Assembly (NCBI RefSeq): GCF_001544575.2 | Contig: NZ_FCNY02000005.1 | Span: 186,001-250,000, forward strand | Direction: 5' to 3' | Length of the DNA stretch: 64,000 nt | From: Caballeronia cordobensis | Lineage (GTDB): Bacteria > Pseudomonadota > Gammaproteobacteria > Burkholderiales > Burkholderiaceae | Shown here: positions 9,314 to 19,183 of the stretch, piece by piece | How the letters are laid out: every line of letters begins with the position of its first letter | Position numbering within the stretch: the first letter of the stretch is position 1 | Notes under the pieces: generated by a model | The model's input: only the letters and a program-made list of their open reading frames with translations | Told to the model about the DNA's origin: nothing | Databases searched by the model: none | Program-made: the position numbers and the translations under genes

Positions 9314-10681
9314 TCAGTCTTTCGGGGATTGCAGCGCATCGAGCTGCGCCTGATACGCACGGCCGAACGGCTCGCCGAAGCGCTGCTGAAAGTCGTCGCC
9401 GGTATCGCGCGACACGCGTTCCCAGGTCTTGACGTAGCGCTGCCACAGCCGCGCCTTGCGATTGCCGACGATGGCGTGGAACCGGCCCGGCGCGTCGAGC
9501 GAGCGTTCGATGGCGGCCGGTTCGATGCGCGCCATGGCGTCGTCGAGCGCGGCGCGCATGCCGGCGATGAGCGCCAGCTCGTGCGTCTGGATGTCGTGGA
9601 ACGCGGCGCGCATGGCGTCGTCGGGCGCAAGGTAGCCGCGGCCCCGCGCGCCGAGCATCTGCGTCAGCGCACGATCGGCGTCCGGAAAGAACTTGAGCGG
9701 ATTGTTGTCGCGCTCCTCGATCATCGTCATGGCCATGCGGGTTTCGCGCTTGGTCATCGCCCGCGAACGAAGGACGGACATCGCGCCCTGCGTGGCCGTG
9801 CGCAACATCGATCCGATCAGGCGCGCGAGGTCCGGCGCGGCGATGTGCGCGACGTCGGCATGTTCGACGCCGAGGCCGTCGAGCAAGGCATCGAGCAGCG
9901 CCGCTTCGTTCTGCGGCGTATCCGCTTCGTCGTCTTTCCATGCAGATGGTGGCGCATCGCGCACCTCGTGCGGCGGTGGCATAACGGGCAACGCCGACAT
10001 GACGCGTTCCGGCGAGACGTGCTCCAGACTGCGCACCGCCGCCTCCACCCGTGGAGCGCGCGGCGCGCCCGCGTCGCGCAGCGGATCGGCGCCGCTCAGC
10101 GCATCCATCAGGGCCTGACTCGCATCGCCGCCGAAATTGCCGGGTTCGCGCAGGAGCGGCGTCGCGGCAAGCGGGTCGGGGGTGAAGGGGGCATCGTCGT
10201 CGCCCGGTCCGGCGTGAGACGCGGTGCGGTCATGCGGCGCGTTCCAGTCGTCGGGAATGAGCGGCGCGGGCGGCGGCGCCTCGAATTCCGGCGTGGCCGG
10301 CAAGGCCGCGGACGGAACCGGCGCGGACGGCGCGGGCTGCGTCATCAGCGTCTGGTCGACGGCGAACACCGTTTCGACCGACACGACCAGCGTATAAGCC
10401 CCGATCCCGATACGGTCGTCGTTCGACAGGACGGCCTCGCGCTCGGCCCCGAGCGCCTCGTCGTTCAGGAGCGTCGGATTGCTGCCGGCATCGACCAGAA
10501 CGTAGGTGTCGCCGCGGCGTTCGATGCGCGCCTGAATGCGCGAGATGCCGCGCTGCGCGTCTCCCAGCACCAGCGTGCACTCCGGCGCGCGCCCGATGGT
10601 GGCGCCCTCGTCGATTGCCATCGTATGCGGCGCGGCGCGCTCGTCGCCTTCGCCGCCTCGCACTGTCAGCGTCAGTGTCAT
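9314..10681 (-). CDS. tagH: T6SS-associated FHA-domain protein (TagH/Fha type)
   Basis: 455 aa. The N-terminal FHA domain (about residues 2-105) has TIGRAPECTLVL and a following ISRIQARI segment, the usual phosphothreonine-pocket region (here SRIQ rather than the common SRxH). A Pro/Ala-rich linker follows. The C-terminal TagH domain includes ERDNNPLKFFPDADRALTQML. In related systems this protein is the target of the T6SS kinase and promotes assembly when phosphorylated. The gene ends 8 bp before tssK and starts 9 bp after vgrG. Confidence 0.94.
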   Translation of the reverse strand: MTLTLTVRGGEGDERAAPHTMAIDEGATIGRAPECTLVLGDAQRGISRIQARIERRGDTYVLVDAGSNPTLLNDEALGAEREAVLSNDDRIGIGAYTLVVSVETVFAVDQTLMTQPAPSAPVPSAALPATPEFEAPPPAPLIPDDWNAPHDRTASHAGPGDDDAPFTPDPLAATPLLREPGNFGGDASQALMDALSGADPLRDAGAPRAPRVEAAVRSLEHVSPERVMSALPVMPPPHEVRDAPPSAWKDDEADTPQNEAALLDALLDGLGVEHADVAHIAAPDLARLIGSMLRTATQGAMSVLRSRAMTKRETRMAMTMIEERDNNPLKFFPDADRALTQMLGARGRGYLAPDDAMRAAFHDIQTHELALIAGMRAALDDAMARIEPAAIERSLDAPGRFHAIVGNRKARLWQRYVKTWERVSRDTGDDFQQRFGEPFGRAYQAQLDALQSPKD

Positions 10682-10690
10682 CGTGATCTC

Positions 10691-12664
10691 CTATTTGCGG
10701 CCCTTGCTGGCGCCATCGTCGGCATCGCGCGGCGGCGCGGGCGGCGCGGGCGGAATGGCGAGCGGCACCGGCGGCACGCCAGGGCCGATCGGAATCGGAA
10801 AGCTCGACATCTCGATCGTCTCGGGACCGATGAGGATGTACGACGCGCCGGCGCGCAATGCGATGGTCGCGCCCGCCTCGACTTCCACCGCCGCGCCCGC
10901 CTTGATGCGCACCGTCGCGCCCGCCTCCAGCGAGTACGCCTCGCCGACAAACTGGTCGTGCGTCGTCATGCTCGCCGCCGACACGCCGCCGAGCACGCGC
11001 GACGTGCTTCGCCCCGTGACGGAATCGTTGCGCGCGCCGCGCGTCGCGCGGAACTCGTCGCCGCCGATGCTCACGTGGCGCTCGCCCGATACGTTCATCA
11101 GGGCGTCGTTCTTGATCCAGGTTTCGTGATCGCGTTCGGCATGAAAGAACATCTGCTCGCTGCCCTTGCGATCGTCGAAACGGACTTCGTTGTAGCCGTT
11201 GCCGCCTTTGGTCGACTGGCTCTTCAGCGTGGAGACGGCGCTTTGCGCGGGCAGTTCATACGGCGGCATGTTGGTCGAGTTGTAGGCCGCGCCCGTGATC
11301 ACCGGCCTGTCCGGGTCGCCCTCGACGAACTCGACGAGCACTTCCTGCCCGATGCGCGGCAGGAACATCGCGCCCCAGCGCCGGTTGGCCCAGCCTTGCG
11401 CAACGCGCACCCAGCAGCGGTCGAGCGGGTTGGCGCCGTCGGTCTGCGTGAGTTGTTCCCAGTGGAACCGCACTTTCACGCGACCGTATTGATCCGTGAG
11501 GATCTCCTCTCCCGGCGGCCCGATCACCACGGCGGTCTGCGGTCCGGCGACGCGCGGCGCGGGCGTCACGCGCGGCGAGCGGAACGTGGTGTCGCCGCGG
11601 ATCGCCCGGAAGCGGCAATCGAAAAGCGGCCGGCTCGGATCGTCGGAAGATACATAGGCATCCGACACGATCTCCGCGTGGTTTTCGATCACCAGATACT
11701 GACGGTTCTGCGCGCTCGCAGGATGATCGCGAAGACGGAACAGCCCGCCCGCCGCGATGCCACGCACGGTGCTGCGCCCTTCGATCGAATCGTTCTGCGT
11801 CTGATGGATCTCGACGTTCACGCGCGCAAGCCGCTCGCCGTCGCCCGCCGACAGATGTCCGGTCAGATGCTCCTGCATCAGATAGCGCGGCGGGTCATAC
11901 GGCGCGCCGCGCGTGGCCCGGGCGACGAGCCCTTCGCTGTTGCTGACGGAGGCTTTCTCGAAGTCGTAATCGTTGACTTCGTAGCGCCCCGTTTCCAGCG
12001 TCGCGCCCGATACCCAGCGATACACGCATTCCTCGTCCTGCCGTGGCGTGTCCCATGCCTGAAACGGCACCGTGCCGTAATGCGCGATGGGCCGGTGTTC
12101 GGCGCCGGAGTCCGCGAGCACGAGCGTGTGCTTGCCGCCTTCGTGCTCGAAGAAATAGTGAATGCCTTCGCGCTCCATCAGGCGGCTGACGAAATCGAAA
12201 TCCGTTTCGCGGTGCTGCACGCAATGATCGAGCGGCGGATAACTCGCCGTGCACGCGTTACGAAAATCGACGTCGTACGATTCGAGCACCTTCGACACGA
12301 TCTGCGGCACCGTGCGCTGATGGTAGAAGCGCCGGTGCGCGGCGCGCGTGAGCAGCCACATGCGCGGATGCACGATCGCTTCGTAGCGCGCCATGCGGTT
12401 CTTCGTGCTGTCGCCGGGAATCAGGAGACGCAGCGTCGTCACGATGCCGTTGAACTCGCGCGCGCCGCCGGCGGGATAGTCGAGCGTCACCGTGAGGTCC
12501 TGCCCGAGCACCTTGCCCGGATCGATGTCGTTATGCATCGAAAGAAAAACGATCTCGTAACGGCTCAGACGCCCGAGCGCCTCGCTGGCGGACATGCGCA
12601 GGAACACGGCATCGCCGCCGAGCGCCGCGCAATTCAGGCGCACATGGCGTTCAGTCGAAGGCAT
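10691..12664 (-). CDS. vgrG: T6SS spike protein VgrG (TssI)
   Basis: 657 aa. Gp27/gp5-like VgrG fold with the VRFHWEQ and WGAMFLPRIGQEV motifs of the OB-fold region, then a DUF2345-like beta-helix end (RVLGGVS, VRIKAGAAVEVEAGATI repeats). It ends in a short Pro-rich tail and carries no effector domain. I chose the ATG at 12664 because it has an AGGAG-type ribosome site 8-10 nt upstream; an in-frame ATG ten codons earlier has no support. It overlaps the 3' end of clpV by 14 bp. No effector, adaptor or PAAR gene follows it. Confidence 0.95.
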   Translation of the reverse strand: MPSTERHVRLNCAALGGDAVFLRMSASEALGRLSRYEIVFLSMHNDIDPGKVLGQDLTVTLDYPAGGAREFNGIVTTLRLLIPGDSTKNRMARYEAIVHPRMWLLTRAAHRRFYHQRTVPQIVSKVLESYDVDFRNACTASYPPLDHCVQHRETDFDFVSRLMEREGIHYFFEHEGGKHTLVLADSGAEHRPIAHYGTVPFQAWDTPRQDEECVYRWVSGATLETGRYEVNDYDFEKASVSNSEGLVARATRGAPYDPPRYLMQEHLTGHLSAGDGERLARVNVEIHQTQNDSIEGRSTVRGIAAGGLFRLRDHPASAQNRQYLVIENHAEIVSDAYVSSDDPSRPLFDCRFRAIRGDTTFRSPRVTPAPRVAGPQTAVVIGPPGEEILTDQYGRVKVRFHWEQLTQTDGANPLDRCWVRVAQGWANRRWGAMFLPRIGQEVLVEFVEGDPDRPVITGAAYNSTNMPPYELPAQSAVSTLKSQSTKGGNGYNEVRFDDRKGSEQMFFHAERDHETWIKNDALMNVSGERHVSIGGDEFRATRGARNDSVTGRSTSRVLGGVSAASMTTHDQFVGEAYSLEAGATVRIKAGAAVEVEAGATIALRAGASYILIGPETIEMSSFPIPIGPGVPPVPLAIPPAPPAPPRDADDGASKGRK

Positions 12665-15260
12665 ACGTGAACTCCTCGTCCTCGACGCCCACATGCACCC
12701 GCGAAAGGGCCGTGCCCGCCATCACGCGCGACAGATACTCCGTACTGATGCGCGGCAGCACGCTGTTGGTGAGGATCGCGTCGATCATGCGGCCGCCGCT
12801 TTCCAGCCGCGTACAGCGCAGCGCGATCTGCGCGACGACGGCATCGTCGTAAGTAAACGGCACACGATGCATGCTCGTCACCCGCTCCGCCACGCGCCCG
12901 AGCTGCAGCCGGATGATCGCGCGCAGCATGTCGCCGGAAAGCGGGTAATACGGAATCGTCACCATGCGCCCGAGCAGCGCGGGCGGAAACGTCTGCAGCA
13001 GTTGCGCATGCAGTTCCCGCTCGATCACCTCCATCGGCGCGGGCGCCCGCGGGCCGGCGCACAGTTCCGCGATACAGTCCGTGCCCGCGTTGGTGGTCAG
13101 CAGGATCAGCGTGTTGCGAAAATCGATGGAACGCCCTTCGCTGTCGTCCATGCGGCCCTTGTCGAAGACCTGGAAGAACAGTTCGTGCACATCCGGATGG
13201 GCCTTCTCCACTTCGTCGAGCAGCACGACACTATGCGGACGGCGGCGCACCGCCTCGGTCAGCACGCCACCCTCGCCGAAACCGACATAGCCCGGCGGCG
13301 CGCCCTTCAGGAGCGACACGGTATGCGCCTCCTGATACTCGCTCATGTTGATGGTGATGAGATTCTGCTCGCCGCCATAGAGCGCCTCCGCGAGCGCGAG
13401 CGCCGTCTCCGTCTTGCCGACGCCCGAGGTTCCGGCCAGCAGAAACACGCCGACGGGCTTGTTCGGATCGTCGAGTCCCGCGCGCGAGGTCTGCACGCGG
13501 CGCGCGATCATGCGCGTGGCGTGGTGCTGCCCGATGATGCGCCTGTCGAGCAGTTCGTCGAGACGCAGGACATTGCCCACCTCGTTCTTCAGCATGTTGA
13601 GCACGGGCACGCCCGTCCAGTCCTGAACGACCGCCGCGACCGCGTGGCGATCGACGCCGGGCAGGATCAGCGGCGCTTCGCCCTGATGCAGGGCGAGGTG
13701 CGCCTGACGTTCGCGCAGCGCGTTCAGATCCGCGTCGGGCGCGTGTTCGCGCAACGCGCGGCGGCGCGCGAGGATGTCCTCGACCATGCCGCGCTCGGCG
13801 TGCCAGCGCGCTTCGAGGGCCGCCAGATGCGCGTTGGCAAGCTGCAGGTCCGCGGATGCCGCTTCGTGCCGTGCCGCGGTATCGATGCCGATGGCCGCCT
13901 CGCGCGCGATGACGTCGAGTTCGGTCATGAGCGTCTCGATGCGCCGCCTTGCATCGTCGACGGCGGGCGGTGTCGCATGCTGGCTCACGGCGACCCGCGC
14001 GCAAGCGGTGTCGAGCAGGCTCACCGACTTGTCGGGCAACTGACGCGCCGGCAGATAGCGATGCGAAAGCCTCACCGCCGCCTCGACGGCTTCGTCGAGG
14101 ATCTGCACGCCGTGATGCGCTTCGAGCGCAGCCGCGACGCCGCGCATCATCGTCACCGCGCGCGTCTCGTCGGGCTCATGCACCTGCACGACCTGAAAAC
14201 GCCGCGTGAGGGCGGGATCCTTCTCGATGTGCCGCCGGTATTCGGACCACGTCGTGGCCGCGATCGTGCGCACGGCGCCGCGCGCCAGCGCCGGCTTGAG
14301 CAGATTCGCCGCGTCGCCTGTGCCCGCCGCCCCGCCCGCGCCGATCAGCGTGTGCGCCTCGTCGATGAAGAGGATCACCGGCTTCTCCGCGGACTGCACC
14401 GCATCCAGCACCTGACGCAGACGCGTCTCGAACTCGCCTTTCACGCCCGCGCCCGCCTGCAGCAGCGCCACGTCGAGCGTGCGCAGGCTCACGTGCCGCA
14501 AGGCGGGCGGCACATCGCCCGCGACGATGCGCAACGCCAGCCCTTCCACGACCGCCGTCTTGCCGACGCCGGCCTCGCCCGTGAGAATCGGATTGTTCTG
14601 CCGGCGGCGCATGAGAATGTCGATGACCTGGCGGATTTCCTCGTCCCGGCCGACGATCGGATCGAGCTTGCCGGAGCGCGCGTCCTCGGTCAGATCGACG
14701 GTGAAGCGTTGCAGCGCGTCGTTCGTCCGCGGCGCGCCCGCGTCCGCCGAAGGCTGCGGCGCGGGCGCTGTCTGCGCTTGCGTTTCGGGCGAGCCGTCGA
14801 ACAGATCGGCATGACGCTCGACGATATCGTCCGTCTTCACGCGGTCGAACTCGCGCGAGATGCCGCGCAACACGTTGCGCAGCGCGGGCGTCCGCAACAT
14901 GCCAACGAGCACATGCGCGCTACGTATCGCGTGCGCCTCGAACAGCAGCGATGCATGCACCCAGCCGCGCTCCACCGCTTCTTCGAGTTGCGCGCCGATA
15001 TCCGTCACCGACGATGCGCCGCGCGGCAGACGGTCCAGCGCATCGGTCAGATCGCGCGCGAGCACCGATGGATCGATGTCCGCATGGCGGATCACGCGAT
15101 GCAGATCGGAATCCGGCAACTGCAATACCTGATGCAGCCAGTGCACGATCTCCACATACGGATTGCCGCGCAGACGGCAGAACGTCGTGGCGCTTTCCAT
15201 CGCGCGGAAGCTGAGCGTGTCGAGTTTGCCGAACATGACGGCACGGCTGATGTCTGCCAT
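12651..15260 (-). CDS. tssH: T6SS sheath-disassembly ATPase ClpV (TssH)
   Basis: 869 aa, class II AAA+ ClpB/ClpV family. The N-domain (1-150) is followed by AAA-1 with Walker A GEAGVGKT (228-235) and Walker B LFIDEAH (297-303). After a middle coiled region comes AAA-2 with GTSGVGKT (610-617) and LLDEVEKAH. It recycles contracted TssB/TssC sheaths. The ATG at 15260 is preceded by AAAGGA at a good distance; tssG ends 4 bp before it. An in-frame ATG six codons upstream is a possible alternative start. Confidence 0.96.
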   Translation of the reverse strand: MADISRAVMFGKLDTLSFRAMESATTFCRLRGNPYVEIVHWLHQVLQLPDSDLHRVIRHADIDPSVLARDLTDALDRLPRGASSVTDIGAQLEEAVERGWVHASLLFEAHAIRSAHVLVGMLRTPALRNVLRGISREFDRVKTDDIVERHADLFDGSPETQAQTAPAPQPSADAGAPRTNDALQRFTVDLTEDARSGKLDPIVGRDEEIRQVIDILMRRRQNNPILTGEAGVGKTAVVEGLALRIVAGDVPPALRHVSLRTLDVALLQAGAGVKGEFETRLRQVLDAVQSAEKPVILFIDEAHTLIGAGGAAGTGDAANLLKPALARGAVRTIAATTWSEYRRHIEKDPALTRRFQVVQVHEPDETRAVTMMRGVAAALEAHHGVQILDEAVEAAVRLSHRYLPARQLPDKSVSLLDTACARVAVSQHATPPAVDDARRRIETLMTELDVIAREAAIGIDTAARHEAASADLQLANAHLAALEARWHAERGMVEDILARRRALREHAPDADLNALRERQAHLALHQGEAPLILPGVDRHAVAAVVQDWTGVPVLNMLKNEVGNVLRLDELLDRRIIGQHHATRMIARRVQTSRAGLDDPNKPVGVFLLAGTSGVGKTETALALAEALYGGEQNLITINMSEYQEAHTVSLLKGAPPGYVGFGEGGVLTEAVRRRPHSVVLLDEVEKAHPDVHELFFQVFDKGRMDDSEGRSIDFRNTLILLTTNAGTDCIAELCAGPRAPAPMEVIERELHAQLLQTFPPALLGRMVTIPYYPLSGDMLRAIIRLQLGRVAERVTSMHRVPFTYDDAVVAQIALRCTRLESGGRMIDAILTNSVLPRISTEYLSRVMAGTALSRVHVGVEDEEFTYAFD

Positions 15261-15264
15261 TGAG

Positions 15265-16281
15265 CTAGTCCTTTGCATGAGATGAGGCGAGCGGCCGAAG
15301 CATGAGCTGCGTCGCGTCGCGGCTCGGCGCGCGCGCATGCAGCCACGTCGTGTAGCCAAGGCGCTGATGCCGCCCGAGCGCGAGACGCGGGACGTCCGCG
15401 CGCTGCAATTGCAGATTCACGTCCCATTCGAGCGGGTCGCGCACATAGAAGCGCACCCAGTCGACCAGGCGCACGAGGCTCGCGCCATCCGGCAGGAAGC
15501 GCGCGTAGTCGTGCAGCGAAAGCGGGCCGAGCACGATGCGGAACTTGTGCTGGCGATCGAACACGCGCGCGCCGAGCATCGTGCCGACGCCCATGCGCGC
15601 GCCGTCGTCGGGCGCGCCGAGCCGCGAGCGTGCCTCGTCAGGCAGCTTCAGCCAGTGACCGACGTTCTGCGTCACCTGCACCGGCAGCCCGAAATAACGC
15701 GACAGCACCAGCCGCAAGCCGGCGGCATGGCGCGTCGGCCCCGCCAGCAGCCCGGCGAAATGCAGCCTGGCAAAATCGTGCACCGAGTCGCGGTTGCGCA
15801 GCGATGGCTGATTGAGCCCGAACACCGTGCCGACATAGGACGAAAAGCGGTCGTCGTCGCGGCGATCCAGACTGACGACCGGCTGCGCGGCCGCCCATGC
15901 GCGATAGAACAGCGACGTCATGCGGTGATGAAACACATCGAGAAAGCGCGCAAAGGTCGGATCGCCCGCATTGCGCGCGCGATCGCGCACGTATTCGGTC
16001 AGATGCGTGGGCATCGGGCCGTTCGGTCCGAGCAGGCCGAAAAAGTTGACGGCGAGCCTGGGCGGCTGTGCCTGCATGCCGACGAAGTGCTTCAGCGTGG
16101 TCGGAAAGAAGATCAACTCCGGTTCCTGGCCGAAGCGCACCGCATCGTCGCGCGGACGCAGGGACGCGCCGGTGCGCGGCCACGCCGGATGAGCCGCGTC
16201 GATGAGCCTGACCGCCTGAAAAAAATCGAAGCGGTTCGCATCGGCGGCGAAGCGTTCGAACAAGGTCACAGCGTCCGGCAT
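15265..16281 (-). CDS. tssG: T6SS baseplate protein TssG
   Basis: 338 aa, ImpH/VasB family. Typical segments are FDFFQAVRLID near the N-terminus, NFFGLLGPNGPMPTHLTEYV (about 79-98) and the phage-gpJ-like C-terminal half. It forms the baseplate wedge with TssF and TssE. The gene starts inside the 3' end of tssF (16-bp overlap), supporting coupled translation. Confidence 0.95.
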   Translation of the reverse strand: MPDAVTLFERFAADANRFDFFQAVRLIDAAHPAWPRTGASLRPRDDAVRFGQEPELIFFPTTLKHFVGMQAQPPRLAVNFFGLLGPNGPMPTHLTEYVRDRARNAGDPTFARFLDVFHHRMTSLFYRAWAAAQPVVSLDRRDDDRFSSYVGTVFGLNQPSLRNRDSVHDFARLHFAGLLAGPTRHAAGLRLVLSRYFGLPVQVTQNVGHWLKLPDEARSRLGAPDDGARMGVGTMLGARVFDRQHKFRIVLGPLSLHDYARFLPDGASLVRLVDWVRFYVRDPLEWDVNLQLQRADVPRLALGRHQRLGYTTWLHARAPSRDATQLMLRPLASSHAKD

Positions 16282-18128
16282 CGTCCGCTCTCCGGCGCCC
16301 AGCGCATGATTTCACCGCGCGTCACCGACGACACGATGGTTTCCGTGAAGGCGTTCAACGAGACGTATTGCTCGAAGAAGCGCGCGAGCACCGCGCCGAA
16401 CAGAAACGCGCTCGCGCCTTCGAATCCGCTCTCGTCGAGCAGCACGTCGAGTGCGAGGCCGCGCCCGAATACGATCGGCCCGCGCGAGGGCAACCGGCGC
16501 GTGACCGCGTTCGAGCGAATCGAGCGCAGTGCATCGATCTGACGCGCGGCTGCGCTGTCGCCTTCGGGCGCGTAGAGCGCGAGCAGATCGCGCATGGCGC
16601 GCGCGCCGCTGCCGTCGGCATCGTCCACGAGGGAGCCGTGGTTCAGCGACAGATGGCTCAGCAGCCGCCATGCGACCGCGCCCTGTGCGTACGAAGGCAA
16701 CGGACGGCTCGGCGCGGCCACGCAGCGCACGGCCGCGACGGGCGCTTCGAGTTCCAGCGTGAAGTCGGTCTCACCGCGTCCGAGCGGCATGGTCAGCGTG
16801 AGATCGCGGTTGGTGCACAGCACGCTGATGCCGAGCTGATGAAGATCGGCGGGATAAGGCGACTCGCGCGTGTCCACGAGCGCAATCCACGTTTCGCTGC
16901 CCGCATAGGAGGAACGCGCGGCAGACCGGACGCCGCGCTCGTTCTCGCGCGCCGACGGCAGACGCTTCTCGCGACGCACCTGATAGAACGCGGCATCGGG
17001 CTCGTCGATGCCGAGATCGCGCATGCGGTAGAACGGCTGGAATGCGATCTCGCCGCCGCCCGCACGGTATCCCGTCACGCCCTGAATGCGGACCACCTCG
17101 AAATCGCGCGGCCGCGTGCGATCGACGACGACGTGATGTTCGAACTGCTCGCCCGTTACGGCGATGCGATCGGCGCGCCGCGGGAACAGATTGATCGCGG
17201 GCGTGCAATGCAGGGCGAAATTCGCCTGATCGACGACCTGTTCCAGCGCGGTGTCCGCGCGCGACAGCAGCACGACCAGTTCGATCTCGCTCTTGTCGCA
17301 GCGCGCCAGTTGAGCACGCAGTCCCTCGATACCAATGAACATGAAACGCTGCGGGCAGGCGAAATACTCCTGCAGCAGCCGATAGCCCGGAAACGATTGC
17401 TCGCTCACGGGCAGCAACGCTTCCTCATCACTGAAACCGAGCGGGCGCAGTGCGGAGGCCGGCAGCACGGCATCGCCCGCCACGACGCCGAGCGTCGAGC
17501 CAATCAGCAACTCGTAGAGCTTCGCGGCGACGCCATCGTTGCCGCGCAAATAAATGGGCAGACGATCGATCGCGAGGTCGCGCAGCTTCCGCCCGCCGGC
17601 CGCGCGCAAGGTCAGACGCAGGCCCGCCTTCACGCCGCGAGGCAGGCGCGCTTCGATGCCCGGCATCGCGCCGGTATGCGTGAAGAGCCGCACCGCCGAC
17701 AGTTCGATGGGCCACAGCGTCAACCCATGCGCGGTGCGGAATTCGCAACGCGTTGCGCGTTCACCGTCGAGCCGGCCGTGCAAGGCGGTGCCGCGCGGCA
17801 CGGGCACGCCCTCGGCGAGCGCGGGATGCGTCATGTCAGGCTGCACGTGCACGACGGTCATCGCGGGCGTCGGTGCCAGATAGTGCGGATAGACCAGTTC
17901 CGCCAGATGCTGCGTGAAGCGGGGAAACTCCGCGTCGATCTTCATCTGAACGCGGGCGGCGAGAAAGCCGAAACCTTCCAGCAGACGCTCGACGTAAGGA
18001 TCGGCGCATTCGAAGCCTTCGAGTCCCAGCCGTCCCGCGATCTTCGGAAACGCCTGCGCGAATTCGCCGCCCATTTCGCGGATATGCTGCAATTCGCGGC
18101 TGTAGTACTGGATGAGGTCGGGGTTCAT
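16266..18128 (-). CDS. tssF: T6SS baseplate protein TssF
   Basis: 620 aa, ImpG/VasA family, normal length. The N-terminus YYSRELQHIREMGGEFAQAF and LEGFGFLAARVQMKID are diagnostic. It is a large baseplate subunit that partners TssG. The ATG at 18128 overlaps the tssE stop by 4 bp (ATGA). Confidence 0.96.
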   Translation of the reverse strand: MNPDLIQYYSRELQHIREMGGEFAQAFPKIAGRLGLEGFECADPYVERLLEGFGFLAARVQMKIDAEFPRFTQHLAELVYPHYLAPTPAMTVVHVQPDMTHPALAEGVPVPRGTALHGRLDGERATRCEFRTAHGLTLWPIELSAVRLFTHTGAMPGIEARLPRGVKAGLRLTLRAAGGRKLRDLAIDRLPIYLRGNDGVAAKLYELLIGSTLGVVAGDAVLPASALRPLGFSDEEALLPVSEQSFPGYRLLQEYFACPQRFMFIGIEGLRAQLARCDKSEIELVVLLSRADTALEQVVDQANFALHCTPAINLFPRRADRIAVTGEQFEHHVVVDRTRPRDFEVVRIQGVTGYRAGGGEIAFQPFYRMRDLGIDEPDAAFYQVRREKRLPSARENERGVRSAARSSYAGSETWIALVDTRESPYPADLHQLGISVLCTNRDLTLTMPLGRGETDFTLELEAPVAAVRCVAAPSRPLPSYAQGAVAWRLLSHLSLNHGSLVDDADGSGARAMRDLLALYAPEGDSAAARQIDALRSIRSNAVTRRLPSRGPIVFGRGLALDVLLDESGFEGASAFLFGAVLARFFEQYVSLNAFTETIVSSVTRGEIMRWAPESGRCRTL

Positions 18129-18628
18129 CGCTCGATGGCTCCTTCGAATACCTTGGCCTTGCCTGCTTCGAGATCCAGCTCCGTGCGCAGATAGAGGCGC
18201 TCCGGCACGGGATGCGCATGCAGATCCGCCTCCACGATGAAGGCCAGCGCGTTGTGTTGGATGGCCGCGTCGTCCGACTGCATGGCGCGCACCCGCAGCG
18301 TGCCAGGCACGATGCGCGGCTCGAACGCGCCGATGGCGTCGCTCATCAATCGTTCGATGCGTCCGATATCGACGTTCGACGCGCTCTTGCCGGCCAGGTC
18401 CGCGAAGCCGAAGTTGAGCACCGATGCCGCGACTTCCGGAAAACGCGCGATATCCTGCGCCGACGCGATACCCTGCGCGTTGAGCAGCCAGCCGATATCG
18501 CGCATCACGCTCAGGCGTTGCGCGCGCGCCGAACTGGCCCGGTGCTCGCGCCCTTCGCGCGATGCGCCGGGCGCATGATCGGTCAGACGGTCGAGCAGCG
18601 ACGGCCGCACTCTGTCCGCGTTTCTCAT
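18125..18628 (-). CDS. tssE: T6SS baseplate protein TssE (gp25-like)
   Basis: 167 aa. Contains the gp25/lysozyme-like baseplate fold: RDIGWLLNAQ, the VLNFGFADLAGK segment (about 69-80), and the IEADL-type C-terminal strand. It nucleates sheath assembly on the baseplate. It lies 13 bp downstream of hcp. Confidence 0.94.
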   Translation of the reverse strand: MRNADRVRPSLLDRLTDHAPGASREGREHRASSARAQRLSVMRDIGWLLNAQGIASAQDIARFPEVAASVLNFGFADLAGKSASNVDIGRIERLMSDAIGAFEPRIVPGTLRVRAMQSDDAAIQHNALAFIVEADLHAHPVPERLYLRTELDLEAGKAKVFEGAIER

Positions 18629-18641
18629 GCGGATGCCTCGC

Positions 18642-19133
18642 TTACGCGGTCGCGTTGGCGGGGATGTTCCACTTGCTCTCCACCACGCCGCCCTGCGCGG
18701 ACCCGGTGCTCGGGTCCTGTTGCTGATACGTGACGTGAAACTTTTCGAAGTTGAGCGTCACCGTCTCCGTGAAGCGATCCTCGGCGTCCGAGCCCCCGGT
18801 CGCGTAGTTCGTCACGATGATCTTTTCGAGCTCGATGGTGTAGTACTCGAGCGGCTTGGTGCCGCCCGCCTTGCGTACCGTGAGCTTGCCGGTCGGAAAG
18901 TGCTTGCCGGTGGCGCAGGCGGAAATGATCGACGGCGTGCCGCGGTCGGTGTATTTCGTGATGGTCAGGTCCTGCACCGCGACCTTGCCGCCGCCGCCGC
19001 CCGTGCCGAGGTGCATGGTCCCGGACTGCGACAGACCCCAGCTCCACGAGAGCACGTCGATCTCGTCCTTGTGCTTCGAATCCAGCGATTCGCCCTTGAC
19101 CGTGTCCAGCTTCAGAAAAATATCGACTGCCAT
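18642..19133 (-). CDS. hcp: T6SS tube protein Hcp (TssD)
   Basis: 163 aa, standard Hcp length. It begins AVDIFLKLDTVKGES, has the WSWGLSQSG segment and a Gly run (about 46-50), and ends in the usual VESKWNIPANA. It forms hexameric rings of the inner tube and is itself exported. The 50-bp gap from tssC is larger than most gaps in this operon. Confidence 0.97.
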   Translation of the reverse strand: MAVDIFLKLDTVKGESLDSKHKDEIDVLSWSWGLSQSGTMHLGTGGGGGKVAVQDLTITKYTDRGTPSIISACATGKHFPTGKLTVRKAGGTKPLEYYTIELEKIIVTNYATGGSDAEDRFTETVTLNFEKFHVTYQQQDPSTGSAQGGVVESKWNIPANATA

Positions 19134-19183
19134 GACGTTTCCTTATCGATGATGGATTGACTGCGCTAAAGCGTGTGTGCCGT

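Noticed and set aside
9329..15263. Long plus-strand frames opposite tagH, vgrG and clpV
   Set aside because: Same antisense pattern over confidently identified genes.
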